Source: Runella defluvii (lineage in GTDB: Bacteria; Bacteroidota; Bacteroidia; Cytophagales; Spirosomataceae). Taken from it: a DNA stretch of 64,000 nucleotides. Below are positions 17,175-25,403 of the stretch, piece after piece. Position 1 is the first letter of the stretch. Every line of letters starts with the position of its first letter. The DNA lies in the NCBI RefSeq assembly GCF_014195535.1, contig NZ_JACIBY010000011.1:62001-126000 (forward strand), in the 5' to 3' direction. Under the pieces are notes generated by a model, which was given only the letters and a program-made list of their open reading frames with translations, made no database searches and was not told the DNA's origin. Position numbers and translations under genes: made by a program.

Positions 17175-18854
17175 ATGGAAAATCCCATACAAAACGACCG
17201 TTGGACAGTTCGTTTACCCATTTTATTGAGTGTTACCCTTGCCGCAGGCATGTTGTTAGGTGCTACTTTTTTTGGTGGCAGCAAGGGAATTGCTGATGTA
17301 GCCCGAGGACATACCAAGTTCAAGGAAGTACTACAACTCATTGATAATAACTACGTTGACACCGTCAACACCGATGAGTTGGTGGATTATTCCATCACCA
17401 AAATGCTCGAAAAACTCGACCCTCATACCTATTATTTTAACCCCAAAGATGCCATAGCTGCGCGCTCACAACTCGAAAGTGGTTTTGATGGCATCGGTAT
17501 TGAGTTTAACCTCTACAAAGATACCGTTTACGTAGTGACACCTCTGGTCGGGGGGCCGTCGGAAGCTGCTGGTATTCAGAGCGGGGACAAAATTTTAAAG
17601 GTAAATAGCGATATTTTTACGGGTAAAAAAGTGGATAATGCCTTCATTTTTTCCAAACTCCGCGGGCCGCGCGGTAGCGAGGTTAAAATCGAAATTTTGC
17701 GCCGTGGCGTACCCAAACCCCTGTCGTTCTTGCTTCGCCGCGACCGCATTCCTACCTTCTCGGTCGATGCCGCTTATATGATGGACAAAGAAGTGGGCTA
17801 CGTCAAAGTTACTCGTTTCTCCGAATCGACCTACGATGAGTTTAAAAACGCCGTGAGTTCGCTTAAAACCCAAGGCATGAAAAAACTCATGCTCGACCTC
17901 CGTGGTAACCCTGGCGGATACATGGACAGAGCCACCAACATGGTGGACGAATTGTTGGCGGGGGATAAATTGATTGTTTACACCGACGGCAAAGACGACC
18001 GCTACGACCGCCAAACCCGCGCCAAAAATGCAGGAATGTTTGAAAACGGCAGCGTGGTTGTTCTCATCGACGAAAGCAGTGCTTCGGCCTCTGAAATTGT
18101 GGCAGGCGCACTCCAAGACCACGACCGCGCGCTCATCGTCGGACGCCGTTCGTTCGGAAAAGGCTTAGTGCAAATGCCAGTCAATCTTTCAGACGGCTCT
18201 GAATTACGTCTGACGATTTCGCGCTACTACACCCCGAGCGGCCGTAGCATCCAAAAACCGTACAAAATGGGTGACTTGGAAGGCTACGAAAAAGACATCA
18301 AAAATCGGTTCGAACACGGTGAGTTGTTTGTTTCTGACAGCATCAAAAATAATCCTAAACTTCAGTACCGTACCGACGCTGGACGCATTGTGTACGGTGG
18401 CGGTGGCATTACGCCCGACGTATTTGTACCGCGCGATACCAGCATGATGTCGCCGTATTTGTACGAGTTGTTTGCCAAAAATACCGTACGCGACTACGCC
18501 CTCAACTACGTCAACCAAAATCGCAAACAGTTTGAAAAACAAACTTTTGCCGAGTTTTTGAAAAGCTATAATGTCACCGATGCTGATTTGAACGGCGTGG
18601 TTAAAAACGCGACCGCTGATAACATCAAGTTCAACGAAAAAGAGTTTAGCCGTTCTAAGCCTTACATCCGTACGTACCTCAAGGCGCTTATTGCCCGTTA
18701 TGCTTATCAAAAACGCGACAAAGGGGGCCTCAACAACGAATTCTACCAAGTCATGTCCAACACGGACGAAGGCATTCGCAAAGCGGCAACCCTTTTTGAC
18801 GAAGCCGAAAAATTGGCCAAAGGAAACGTAAGCTTAAAAGACGCCAAAAAATAA
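17175..18854 (+). CDS. PDZ-domain S41 carboxy-terminal processing protease
   Basis: 559 residues with an N-terminal membrane/signal segment (LPILLSVTLAAGMLLGATFF). A PDZ domain (about 85-175, GGPSEAAGIQSGDKILKVN) is followed by the S41 catalytic core: LMLDLRGNPGGYMDRA, then DESSASASEIVAGAL (catalytic Ser about 302) and GRRSFGKGLVQ (catalytic Lys about 330). Such CtpA/Prc enzymes trim or degrade periplasmic proteins with non-polar C termini. A C-terminal helical region is typical of the Bacteroidota version. It overlaps the next gene by one base (TAATG), so translational coupling is likely. Confidence 0.93.
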   Translation: MENPIQNDRWTVRLPILLSVTLAAGMLLGATFFGGSKGIADVARGHTKFKEVLQLIDNNYVDTVNTDELVDYSITKMLEKLDPHTYYFNPKDAIAARSQLESGFDGIGIEFNLYKDTVYVVTPLVGGPSEAAGIQSGDKILKVNSDIFTGKKVDNAFIFSKLRGPRGSEVKIEILRRGVPKPLSFLLRRDRIPTFSVDAAYMMDKEVGYVKVTRFSESTYDEFKNAVSSLKTQGMKKLMLDLRGNPGGYMDRATNMVDELLAGDKLIVYTDGKDDRYDRQTRAKNAGMFENGSVVVLIDESSASASEIVAGALQDHDRALIVGRRSFGKGLVQMPVNLSDGSELRLTISRYYTPSGRSIQKPYKMGDLEGYEKDIKNRFEHGELFVSDSIKNNPKLQYRTDAGRIVYGGGGITPDVFVPRDTSMMSPYLYELFAKNTVRDYALNYVNQNRKQFEKQTFAEFLKSYNVTDADLNGVVKNATADNIKFNEKEFSRSKPYIRTYLKALIARYAYQKRDKGGLNNEFYQVMSNTDEGIRKAATLFDEAEKLAKGNVSLKDAKK

Positions 18855-19402
18855 TGACGCCCAAATCAGTCGCAAGCTCGCAAACAACCATTACGGAGTT
18901 GATGATTCCGTCGTACGCCAATTTTGGAGGCAAAATCCACGGAGGTATTTTGCTTTCGCTCATGGACAAAGTCGCTTATGCCTGTGCGTCTAAGCACGCG
19001 GGGACTTATGTGGTGACGGTATCGGTGGACGGGGTCAATTTTCTCCAAGCCATTGAAGTCGGCGAACTGGTTTCGTTGCACGCCTCAGTCAACTACGTGG
19101 GGCGTAGTTCGATGGTCATCGGGATTCGGGTTATTGCCGAAAACGTACGCTCAGGCACCCAAAAACATACCAATACCTCGTATTTTACGATGGTGGCCAA
19201 AGACGATGACGGCAAACCTACAGCAGTTCCGCCGTTGTTGTTGGACTCCAAAGAAGACATTCGACGGTTTTTGGAAGCCATCAAACGCCGCGAATTAAAA
19301 AACCTCTACGCCGACGAGTTTGACAACGAAAAAACGCGCTTGAGTGTGGAAGAAAACCTTCATTTGTTGGAAAAAGAACGTTGCGTTATCGCCCAAAGGT
19401 AA
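18854..19402 (+). CDS. Acyl-CoA thioesterase (hotdog fold)
   Basis: The 182-residue protein carries one hotdog domain: NFGGKIHGGILLSLMDKVAYACASKHAG (helix plus the conserved Asp) and SVDGVNFLQAIEVGELV. This resembles the YciA/cytosolic acyl-CoA hydrolase group that hydrolyses acyl-CoA to free acid and CoA. A charged C-terminal tail of about 35 residues follows. The start overlaps the protease stop by one base. The pairing with a protease gene may simply be transcriptional. Confidence 0.88.
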   Translation: MTPKSVASSQTTITELMIPSYANFGGKIHGGILLSLMDKVAYACASKHAGTYVVTVSVDGVNFLQAIEVGELVSLHASVNYVGRSSMVIGIRVIAENVRSGTQKHTNTSYFTMVAKDDDGKPTAVPPLLLDSKEDIRRFLEAIKRRELKNLYADEFDNEKTRLSVEENLHLLEKERCVIAQR

Positions 19403-19414
19403 ACCGACATTGTG

Positions 19415-19422
19415 TATCTTTG
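19415..19422 (+). promoter_or_regulatory. Bacteroidota -7 element upstream of ybaB
   Basis: TATCTTTG matches TAnnTTTG exactly, about 25 bp before the ybaB ATG and just after the thioesterase stop, suggesting a separate promoter. Confidence 0.5.
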
Positions 19423-19446
19423 CGCACTTAAAAATCAGAAAAAACT

Positions 19447-19785
19447 ATGTTTGGAGATATGATGGGAATGCTTGGAAAGGTAAAAGAATTCCAAGCCAAA
19501 ATGAAAGAAGCCCAAGAAAGCCTTGGCCAATTGAGTGAGTCGGCAGAAGCAGGTGCGGGTATGGTGAAAGTCACCGTAAATGGCCGCAAACAAATCACTA
19601 ACTTGACGATTGACCCCGATTTGATGAAACCTGAAGACGCCGAAGTCGTACAAGACCTCATCATTGCGGCGGTCAATCGGGCGATGGAAAACATCGAAGA
19701 AAAAATCAAAGTCCGTATCCAAGAATCGACCGAAGGCGTTTTGCCCAACATTCCAGGGTTGGACTTGAGTAAATTCATGAAATAA
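19447..19785 (+). CDS. YbaB/EbfC-family nucleoid-associated protein
   Basis: 112 residues with the YbaB layout: an N-terminal Met- and Lys-rich amphipathic helix (MMGMLGKVKEFQAKMKEAQE), then the beta core (VKVTVNGRKQITNLTIDPDL) and a C-terminal helix. Family members form dimers that bind DNA with little sequence specificity. In many bacteria the gene follows dnaX and recR; here it lies in a different neighbourhood, followed 6 bp later by a glycosyltransferase. Confidence 0.9.
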   Translation: MFGDMMGMLGKVKEFQAKMKEAQESLGQLSESAEAGAGMVKVTVNGRKQITNLTIDPDLMKPEDAEVVQDLIIAAVNRAMENIEEKIKVRIQESTEGVLPNIPGLDLSKFMK

Positions 19786-19791
19786 TACGCA

Positions 19792-20823
19792 ATGGATAAA
19801 ATCGCCATTGTTATTTTGAACTACAACGGGAGAAACTTTCTAGAAAAGTTTCTCCCGTCTGTTATTGCGCATTCAGAATCGTATCCAATTTACGTAGCCG
19901 ACAGTGCCTCGAAAGACGATTCGGTGGCTTGGACGCGCGCGCACTATCCCAGCGTTCGGTTGATAGAACTTCCGCAAAACCGAGGCTATGCGGGTGGCTA
20001 TAATGCTGCTTTGGGCCAAATTGAGGCCGAATATTACGTTTTGCTCAATTCTGACGTCGAAGTTACCGCCAACTGGCTCGCTCCAATGGTGCAGTTTTTG
20101 GACACTCATCCCAACGTGGGCGCGTGCCAACCCAAATTGCTGGCGTACCACGATAAAACGCAGTTTGAATACGCAGGAGCTGCGGGTGGATTTATGGATT
20201 GGCTAGGTTTTCCTTACTGCCGTGGGCGAATATTTGACCATTGCGAAACCGACAAAGGCCAGTACGATACCCCAATGCCCATTTTTTGGGCGTCGGGGGC
20301 ATGTTTGTTTATTCGGGGGCATTTATTCCACGAACTCGGCGGCTTCGACGAGGACTTTTTTGCCCACATGGAAGAAATCGACCTCTGTTGGCGCTTACAC
20401 ACGGGCGGTCACGAAATTTATTGTCTTCCTCAATCGACGGTTTATCACGTAGGTGGCGGCACGTTACCGCCCTCCAACCCCTTCAAAACCTATCTCAACT
20501 ACCGCAATAGCCTTGCGATGCTCTACAAAAACTTGCCTTCTAAAAATCGCTTTGGCATTATTTTTTGGAGATTGGTAGTGGATGGAATTTCAGCCATTCG
20601 ATTTATACCAAAAGGTGAGTGGGCAAACATTTGGGCTATCATTCGGGCTCATTTTGCGTTTTATGGGTGGATTGGGCGCAATTTATCGCAGAAGCGAGAA
20701 AAAATTATTCGAGAAATCGGACAGCCAAAAGAGGCTCATTCCCTGCCTATTGCGCCCAAGAGTGTGATTTGGGGCTATTTTGTCAAAGGTCAGAAAACGT
20801 TCGACTCATTTTCAAGACCTTAA
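19792..20823 (+). CDS. Glycosyltransferase family 2 (rhamnosyltransferase-like)
   Basis: 343 residues. The GT-A core begins with IAIVILNYNGRNFLEKFLPS, followed by VADSASKDDS and a DxD-type LLNSDVEV motif (about residue 88). GGFDEDFFAHMEEIDLCWR is the conserved acceptor/catalytic segment of WbbL-like enzymes that add deoxy-sugars in cell-wall or O-antigen synthesis. The C-terminal third has one or two amphipathic or membrane-associated segments. It starts 6 bp after ybaB, so it is probably co-transcribed with it. The donor is unknown. Confidence 0.88.
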   Translation: MDKIAIVILNYNGRNFLEKFLPSVIAHSESYPIYVADSASKDDSVAWTRAHYPSVRLIELPQNRGYAGGYNAALGQIEAEYYVLLNSDVEVTANWLAPMVQFLDTHPNVGACQPKLLAYHDKTQFEYAGAAGGFMDWLGFPYCRGRIFDHCETDKGQYDTPMPIFWASGACLFIRGHLFHELGGFDEDFFAHMEEIDLCWRLHTGGHEIYCLPQSTVYHVGGGTLPPSNPFKTYLNYRNSLAMLYKNLPSKNRFGIIFWRLVVDGISAIRFIPKGEWANIWAIIRAHFAFYGWIGRNLSQKREKIIREIGQPKEAHSLPIAPKSVIWGYFVKGQKTFDSFSRP

Positions 20824-20873
20824 TCAAAAAAATTACTTGTTTTATATTCTGTCAAAAAGCCGATAAAATCCTT

Positions 20874-20881
20874 TAATTTTG
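20874..20881 (+). promoter_or_regulatory. Bacteroidota -7 element for mreB
   Basis: TAATTTTG matches TAnnTTTG exactly, 40 bp upstream of the mreB ATG at 20922. The mreBCD genes that follow are closely spaced and would share it. Confidence 0.55.
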
Positions 20882-20921
20882 CGGCTTATAAAACTTTAGT
20901 CACTCTGCGAAAGCAAACAAT

Positions 20922-21947
20922 ATGGCATTATTTGATTTTTTAACGAGCGAGATTGCAATTGACTTAGGAACGGCCAATACCCTGATTATCCATAAGGATA
21001 AAATTGTGGTGGATGAGCCTTCCATCATTGCTTTGGACAAGAACAACGGGAAGGTGCTGGCGATTGGTCACAAAGCGATGCAGATGCACGAAAAAACCAA
21101 CGAAAATATAAAAACCATCCGCCCGTTAAAAGACGGTGTAATTGCCGACTTTACCGCCGCGGAATTGATGATTAGAGGGATGATTAAGATGATTGCTCCA
21201 AACAATCGCTTCTTTACGCCTTCGCATCGAATGGTTATTTGTATTCCTTCGGGTATCACCGAAGTAGAAAAACGGGCCGTAAAAGATTCGGCCGAACACG
21301 CAGGTGCTAAAGAGGTATATATGGTGCATGAACCTATTGCAGCTTCTATTGGTATCGGTATCGACATCACACAACCCAACGGTACCATGATTGTCGATAT
21401 TGGTGGTGGAACGACCGAAATCGCCGTGATTGCCCTTTCGGGTATTGTGTGCGAGCAATCGATTCGTATTGCGGGTGATGTTTTCACCAAAGACATCGTG
21501 GATTACATGCGCCGCGAGCACAACCTTCTCATCGGAGAGCGTTCGGCAGAGCAAATCAAAATCGAAGTAGGTTCGGCCTTGCCAGAATTAGACAGCCCTC
21601 CAGCTGACTTCGAGATTCGTGGACGTGACCTTATGACGGGTATTCCAAAAGAAATCAAAGTAACCTACAGCGAAATTGCTTACGCCCTCGACAAGTCGAT
21701 TTCTAAAATCGAAGAAGCGGTGATGAAAGCCCTTGAAATTTCGCCGCCAGAACTTTCTGCCGATATTTATACCAACGGTATTCACCTCACGGGGGGTGGA
21801 GCATTATTGCATGGTTTGGACAAACGCCTTGCGGCCAAAACCAAACTTCCTATTCACGTTGCCGATGACCCACTCAAGGCCGTTGTAAAAGGAACAGGTG
21901 AAATCCTGAAAAATTTAGAATTGTATAAATCGGTATTGATTCAGTAA
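20922..21947 (+). CDS. mreB: Rod shape-determining actin homologue MreB
   Basis: 341 residues with the actin-fold signature regions: phosphate 1 IAIDLGTANTLI, phosphate 2 MIVDIGGGTTEIAVI, and adenosine motif LTGGGALLHGLDKRLA. MreB polymerises on the inner face of the membrane and directs lateral wall synthesis with MreC, MreD and the Rod complex. Full length compared with the family. mreC and mreD follow on the same strand. The cell is therefore probably rod-shaped or curved. Confidence 0.97.
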   Translation: MALFDFLTSEIAIDLGTANTLIIHKDKIVVDEPSIIALDKNNGKVLAIGHKAMQMHEKTNENIKTIRPLKDGVIADFTAAELMIRGMIKMIAPNNRFFTPSHRMVICIPSGITEVEKRAVKDSAEHAGAKEVYMVHEPIAASIGIGIDITQPNGTMIVDIGGGTTEIAVIALSGIVCEQSIRIAGDVFTKDIVDYMRREHNLLIGERSAEQIKIEVGSALPELDSPPADFEIRGRDLMTGIPKEIKVTYSEIAYALDKSISKIEEAVMKALEISPPELSADIYTNGIHLTGGGALLHGLDKRLAAKTKLPIHVADDPLKAVVKGTGEILKNLELYKSVLIQ

Positions 21948-21961
21948 TTATTCGGATGGTT

Positions 21962-22059
21962 TATAGTCGATAGTCCATAGTCAATGGTCGATAGTCCACG
22001 GTATGCTTACTATGGACTATGGACTGTGGACTGTGGACCACCGCCCATGGACTATGTAC
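21962..22059. repeat. Inverted arrays of a 7-bp unit (TATGGAC-like) between mreB and mreC
   Basis: The right side reads as consecutive heptamers TATGGAC, TATGGAC, TGTGGAC, TGTGGAC. The left side is the same heptamer family in reverse complement (GTCGATA, GTCCATA, GTCAATG, GTCGATA, GTCCACG). Together they can fold into one long imperfect hairpin ending 7 bp before the mreC ATG. It therefore lies inside the presumed mreBCD transcript. Confidence 0.85.
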
Positions 22060-22066
22060 TAAAAAA

Positions 22067-22915
22067 ATGCTCCAACTATTTGAGTTTATTGGGCGTAACC
22101 GCAATTTTATCCTCTTTGTGTTGTTAGAGGTGTTTAGCTTTTGGTTGCTTGTCAATAACAACAACTACTGGAGTGTTGAGTACTTTAATACAGCTAATAC
22201 CCTGAGTGCCAGAAGCCTTGAATTGTCTAACGCAGCGCGCGAATACACCAATTTACGGAATGTGAACGCAGCTTTGGCCGAAGAAAACCGTCGCCTCAAC
22301 GAGCTGATTACCAAGCTTCAACAGCAAAAACCCGCCAATGCCCCCGTAGGCTATCAAGCAGACTCTGCCTTTGCCAATCGGTATAAATTTGTGACGATTG
22401 CCAAAGTAATTGAACACAGTACACACCGAGCTGACAATTACTTGACCATCGACAAAGGCTATGCCGACGGCATCAAAGAAGGCATGGGCGTAGTATCGGC
22501 GACAGGCGTCGTGGGTAAGGTCAAGATTTGCAACAAAAAATTCTCAGTCATCACGTCCATTCTGCACTCGCAGTTTATGGTTTCTACCAAGCTGCTCCGC
22601 AGTGGTGACCAAGGAACGGCCAAGTGGGAAAATAATACCACCCCTTCCCTCATTCAGCTGAAGGACATTTCTCGTTATACTACAATCATGAAGGGCGATA
22701 CAGCCGTAACTTCTGACCAAAACATTGTTTTTCCACCTGGAATCGCCGTTGGTATTGTAAAATCGTTTCGTGTAGCGCCTGACCAAGCATTTTTTGACAT
22801 CGACCTCAAACTTTCTACCGACTTTTCGAAGATTTCGTACGTGTATTTGGTAGAAAACAAATTATTGGAACAACAACAGTCGCTTCAAGAAAGCCTCACT
22901 CCAAAACGCAAATGA
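22067..22915 (+). CDS. mreC: Rod shape-determining protein MreC
   Basis: The ATG at 22067 starts MLQLFEFIGRNRNFILFVLLEVFSFWLL, a short cytoplasmic tail and one transmembrane helix; the upstream extension to 22019 is translated repeat sequence. About 282 residues: a coiled coil (about 45-95), then the two beta-barrel MreC domains (GYADGIKEGMGVVSATGVVGKV and a following barrel). It scaffolds the Rod wall-synthesis complex in the periplasm. The stop codon overlaps the mreD start (ATGA), indicating translational coupling. Confidence 0.93.
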   Translation: MLQLFEFIGRNRNFILFVLLEVFSFWLLVNNNNYWSVEYFNTANTLSARSLELSNAAREYTNLRNVNAALAEENRRLNELITKLQQQKPANAPVGYQADSAFANRYKFVTIAKVIEHSTHRADNYLTIDKGYADGIKEGMGVVSATGVVGKVKICNKKFSVITSILHSQFMVSTKLLRSGDQGTAKWENNTTPSLIQLKDISRYTTIMKGDTAVTSDQNIVFPPGIAVGIVKSFRVAPDQAFFDIDLKLSTDFSKISYVYLVENKLLEQQQSLQESLTPKRK

Positions 22916-23415
22916 ACCCAACCGAAATCATTCGCACTGTCGTCAGATGGCTCGTGTACGTGTTGCTCCACATTTTTGTTGCACGTCACTTGGTGCTGTT
23001 CGACTATGCGTTCTGTTTTATTTACGTAGGCGCTATTTTATTCTTACCGATTGAAATCAACCTCACTGCGTTATTGTTCATTGGTTTTTTTACGGGGGTT
23101 ATTATCGACACCTTCGACAACACCCTGGGGCTGCATACCTCAGCCTCCGTACTAATCGCCTATCTTCGTCCTATTATTATTAAATATCAGCTTGGGCAAA
23201 AGCTTACAGAAGGCCGCCTTCAGCTATCCATTAAAGAGTTGGGCTTCCCCACTTTCTTGTCGTACATCCTGATGCTGATTTCGATTCACCACATGGTGTT
23301 GTTTTTGGTTGAAGCAGGTAGCCTCCGTTTATTCCCCTATACCTTCTTAAAAATCGTGTGTAGCCTTGTGTTTACCACAATGACGATTATTCTAACGCGC
23401 CTTTTTTCTCGTTAA
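22912..23415 (+). CDS. mreD: Rod shape-determining membrane protein MreD
   Basis: A 167-residue polytopic inner-membrane protein with about five hydrophobic segments (for example YAFCFIYVGAILFLPIEI and LLFIGFFTGVIIDTF). MreD is poorly conserved in sequence, so the call rests on size, topology and position directly after mreC with a four-base overlap. No pbp2 or rodA follows in this window. Confidence 0.88.
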   Translation: MNPTEIIRTVVRWLVYVLLHIFVARHLVLFDYAFCFIYVGAILFLPIEINLTALLFIGFFTGVIIDTFDNTLGLHTSASVLIAYLRPIIIKYQLGQKLTEGRLQLSIKELGFPTFLSYILMLISIHHMVLFLVEAGSLRLFPYTFLKIVCSLVFTTMTIILTRLFSR

Positions 23416-23631
23416 CCTTCGCTTATTTTTCACTGACATTTTGTCCCACTTTTCATTTTCCAAAACCATTGGAATAGTTTTTGACGTATATTAGTACGAA
23501 CTAATCTGGGAACATTTATCAACAATTAATCACAAAAAAATAACCTTTCATGGATTGTTTTTGTTGATTGAAGAAAGATGATTTGCGGAGAAGGGTGATG
23601 GTTTGTTAAAATTCGTAAATTTACGGCAGCC

Positions 23632-24261
23632 ATGTCAGTCATTATGTCAGAAGAAATCGAAGAAATACCTTTAGCCGCCTCCGAAACGTCGTACAGCGAC
23701 ACAGAGCGCAACGACATCTTCAACCGCGAGTTTATGCCCCACATAAACTCCATGTACAACTTTGCCTTTAGGCTAACCATGGACGAGGACGATGCCAACG
23801 ACCTTGTCCAAGATACCTATTTAAAAGCTTTCCGTTTTATTTCTTCCTTCGAGCGGGGAACTAATGCCAAAGCGTGGTTGTTCAGAATCCTGAAAAACAG
23901 TTTTATCAACGACTACCGTAAGCGTAGTAAGGAACCTTCTAAAGTCGATTACCAAGAAGTAGAGACTACCTACAACTCGGAAGAAGCCGCAGAAGTTGAC
24001 CATACGACCGACTTGCGCGTCGAGACTGTCCAAGACATGATTGGCGACGAAGTGGCTACGGCCCTTAATTCGTTGCCCGTCGATTTTCGTACGGTTATTA
24101 TCCTTTGTGACATCGAAGGGTTTACCTACGAAGAGATGGCTAAGATTCTGGATATTCCAATTGGTACAGTTCGTTCTCGTCTGCACCGTGCTCGGAATCT
24201 CCTCAAAGACAAACTCAGAACGTATGCCGCTTCAATGGGCTACGATACTGACGAAGAGTAG
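23632..24261 (+). CDS. ECF-type RNA polymerase sigma factor
   Basis: 209 residues. Region 2 spans about 40-105 (DDANDLVQDTYLKAFRFISS, WLFRILKNSFINDYRKR) and region 4 about 140-195 (LPVDFRTVIILCDIEGFTYEEMAKIL then GTVRSRLHRARNLL). There is no region 1.1 or 3, as expected for group 4 sigma factors. An acidic N-terminal extension of about 35 residues precedes region 2; a second ATG at 23644 would shorten it by four. The next gene is a small Cys/His-rich protein that may be its regulator. It is not linked to the SusC/SusD locus, and the encoded SusC has no long signalling extension. Confidence 0.9.
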   Translation: MSVIMSEEIEEIPLAASETSYSDTERNDIFNREFMPHINSMYNFAFRLTMDEDDANDLVQDTYLKAFRFISSFERGTNAKAWLFRILKNSFINDYRKRSKEPSKVDYQEVETTYNSEEAAEVDHTTDLRVETVQDMIGDEVATALNSLPVDFRTVIILCDIEGFTYEEMAKILDIPIGTVRSRLHRARNLLKDKLRTYAASMGYDTDEE

Positions 24262-24551
24262 CAATCATAACCACCCTTTTCTTGCGGGCTAACGCGCAGA
24301 AAAAATCACCAAAAGCAGACACCCAAAATGTTTGCTCATAAACATTTGTGTTGTTGGTGAACGATTTGCTTGGTTAAATTGGTTTAGTTTGAATAACAGG
24401 GAGATTAGAAAATAAAAAGTCGTTTACACTGCCCAACAGGAAGCTCAGAAGTATTCGTGAACTTTTTCTTTGAAGAATTCCTTTTTATAATAAATAACAA
24501 AAAAACAGAAAGATTCAAAGAATTCATTGAACCTTTACAATAGTATTGGAT

Positions 24552-24827
24552 ATGCAATCGTCACCTTCTGCCACAGAGAACACGAAGTATCAGAAAGAGT
24601 ACTGCGAGCACCACGCAGAGTGTCTGAAAAAGATTCAGGCGGTCTTAGATGGAGGAGCAACCGAGGACGAGAAGGATCACTTCCGAAAGAACATGGACCA
24701 CTGCTTGCATTGCATCAAAATGTATCACCTCGAAAAGTGCGTCAAAGAATCTCTTCAATCGAAAATTGATAAACGCCTTTGCCCCGACAATCTCGTCGCT
24801 ACAATCAAAGCCAAACTCAATATATAA
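24552..24827 (+). CDS. Small Cys/His-rich protein, possible anti-sigma factor
   Basis: 91 residues from the ATG at 24552 (a TTG two codons earlier is also in frame). It has clustered potential metal ligands: YCEHHAEC and then MDHCLHCIKMYHLEKC. It is soluble and lacks a membrane segment. The HC..HC cluster recalls zinc-binding anti-sigma domains, but the canonical Hx3Cx2C spacing is not present. Position about 290 bp after an ECF sigma gene on the same strand supports, but does not prove, a sigma/anti-sigma pair. Confidence 0.6.
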   Translation: MQSSPSATENTKYQKEYCEHHAECLKKIQAVLDGGATEDEKDHFRKNMDHCLHCIKMYHLEKCVKESLQSKIDKRLCPDNLVATIKAKLNI

Positions 24828-24833
24828 TACGCT

Positions 24834-25400
24834 TTGGAAGGAAAACTCATCATCTTCTCCGCCCCGTCTGGTTCTGGTAAAACCACTATCGTTAGACACC
24901 TTCTTACTAAGTACAACAACTTAGGCTTTTCTATTTCGGCCTGCACCCGCGACCGCCGTGGCCGCAACGAAGTGGATGGCAAAGACTATTACTTTCTTAC
25001 GCCCGACGATTTTAAGAAAAGAATTGACAACAACGAGTTTGTTGAATGGGAAGAAGTATATCCTGGAGGCTACTACGGTACGTTAAAATCAGAAATCGAA
25101 CGCTTGTGGGCCAGCGGCAAACACGTCGTTTTTGACGTTGACGTAAAAGGTGGGCTCAAGCTAAAAGAGTATTTCCAAGAGCGGGCATTGGCCATCTTTG
25201 TGAAAGCTCCCAGCGAAGAAGCAATCAAAGAACGCCTCATGTCACGCGGGACAGAAACCGAAGACAGCTTGTCTAAACGACTCTTCAAGGTAAAATTTGA
25301 AATGTCATTCCAAGATAAATTTGACGTTATTCTGGTCAATGATGATTTAGAAACTGCGCTTGCCAAAGCCGAAGAATTGGTCGAAGACTTTACAAAATAG
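24834..25400 (+). CDS. gmk: Guanylate kinase (TTG start)
   Basis: 188 residues phosphorylating GMP to GDP with ATP. The P-loop is [16 protein letters not shown]. The GMP-binding region includes [22 protein letters not shown] and [13 protein letters not shown]. The lid region is [17 protein letters not shown]. The frame opens with TTG at 24834; no ATG exists before the P-loop, so TTG is the likely start. It begins 6 bp after the small Cys/His protein and is 3 bp from the following radical SAM gene, so these are probably one transcript. Confidence 0.95.
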   Translation: MEGKLIIFSAPSGSGKTTIVRHLLTKYNNLGFSISACTRDRRGRNEVDGKDYYFLTPDDFKKRIDNNEFVEWEEVYPGGYYGTLKSEIERLWASGKHVVFDVDVKGGLKLKEYFQERALAIFVKAPSEEAIKERLMSRGTETEDSLSKRLFKVKFEMSFQDKFDVILVNDDLETALAKAEELVEDFTK

Positions 25401-25403
25401 CAG

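Noticed and set aside
22019-22066. Upstream extension of MreC
   Set aside because: The extra residues translate the heptamer repeat. The ATG at 22067 gives the normal MreC N-terminus.
23632-24261. Sigma factor as regulator of the SusC/SusD locus
   Set aside because: The SusC protein has no signalling extension, there is no FecR-type anti-sigma gene, and the loci are over 30 kb apart.
24262-24551. Small RNA or leader element between the sigma gene and the next gene
   Set aside because: Only a weak AATGTTT/AAACATT hairpin (near 24328) and some A/T-rich partial repeats are visible; nothing firm enough to call.
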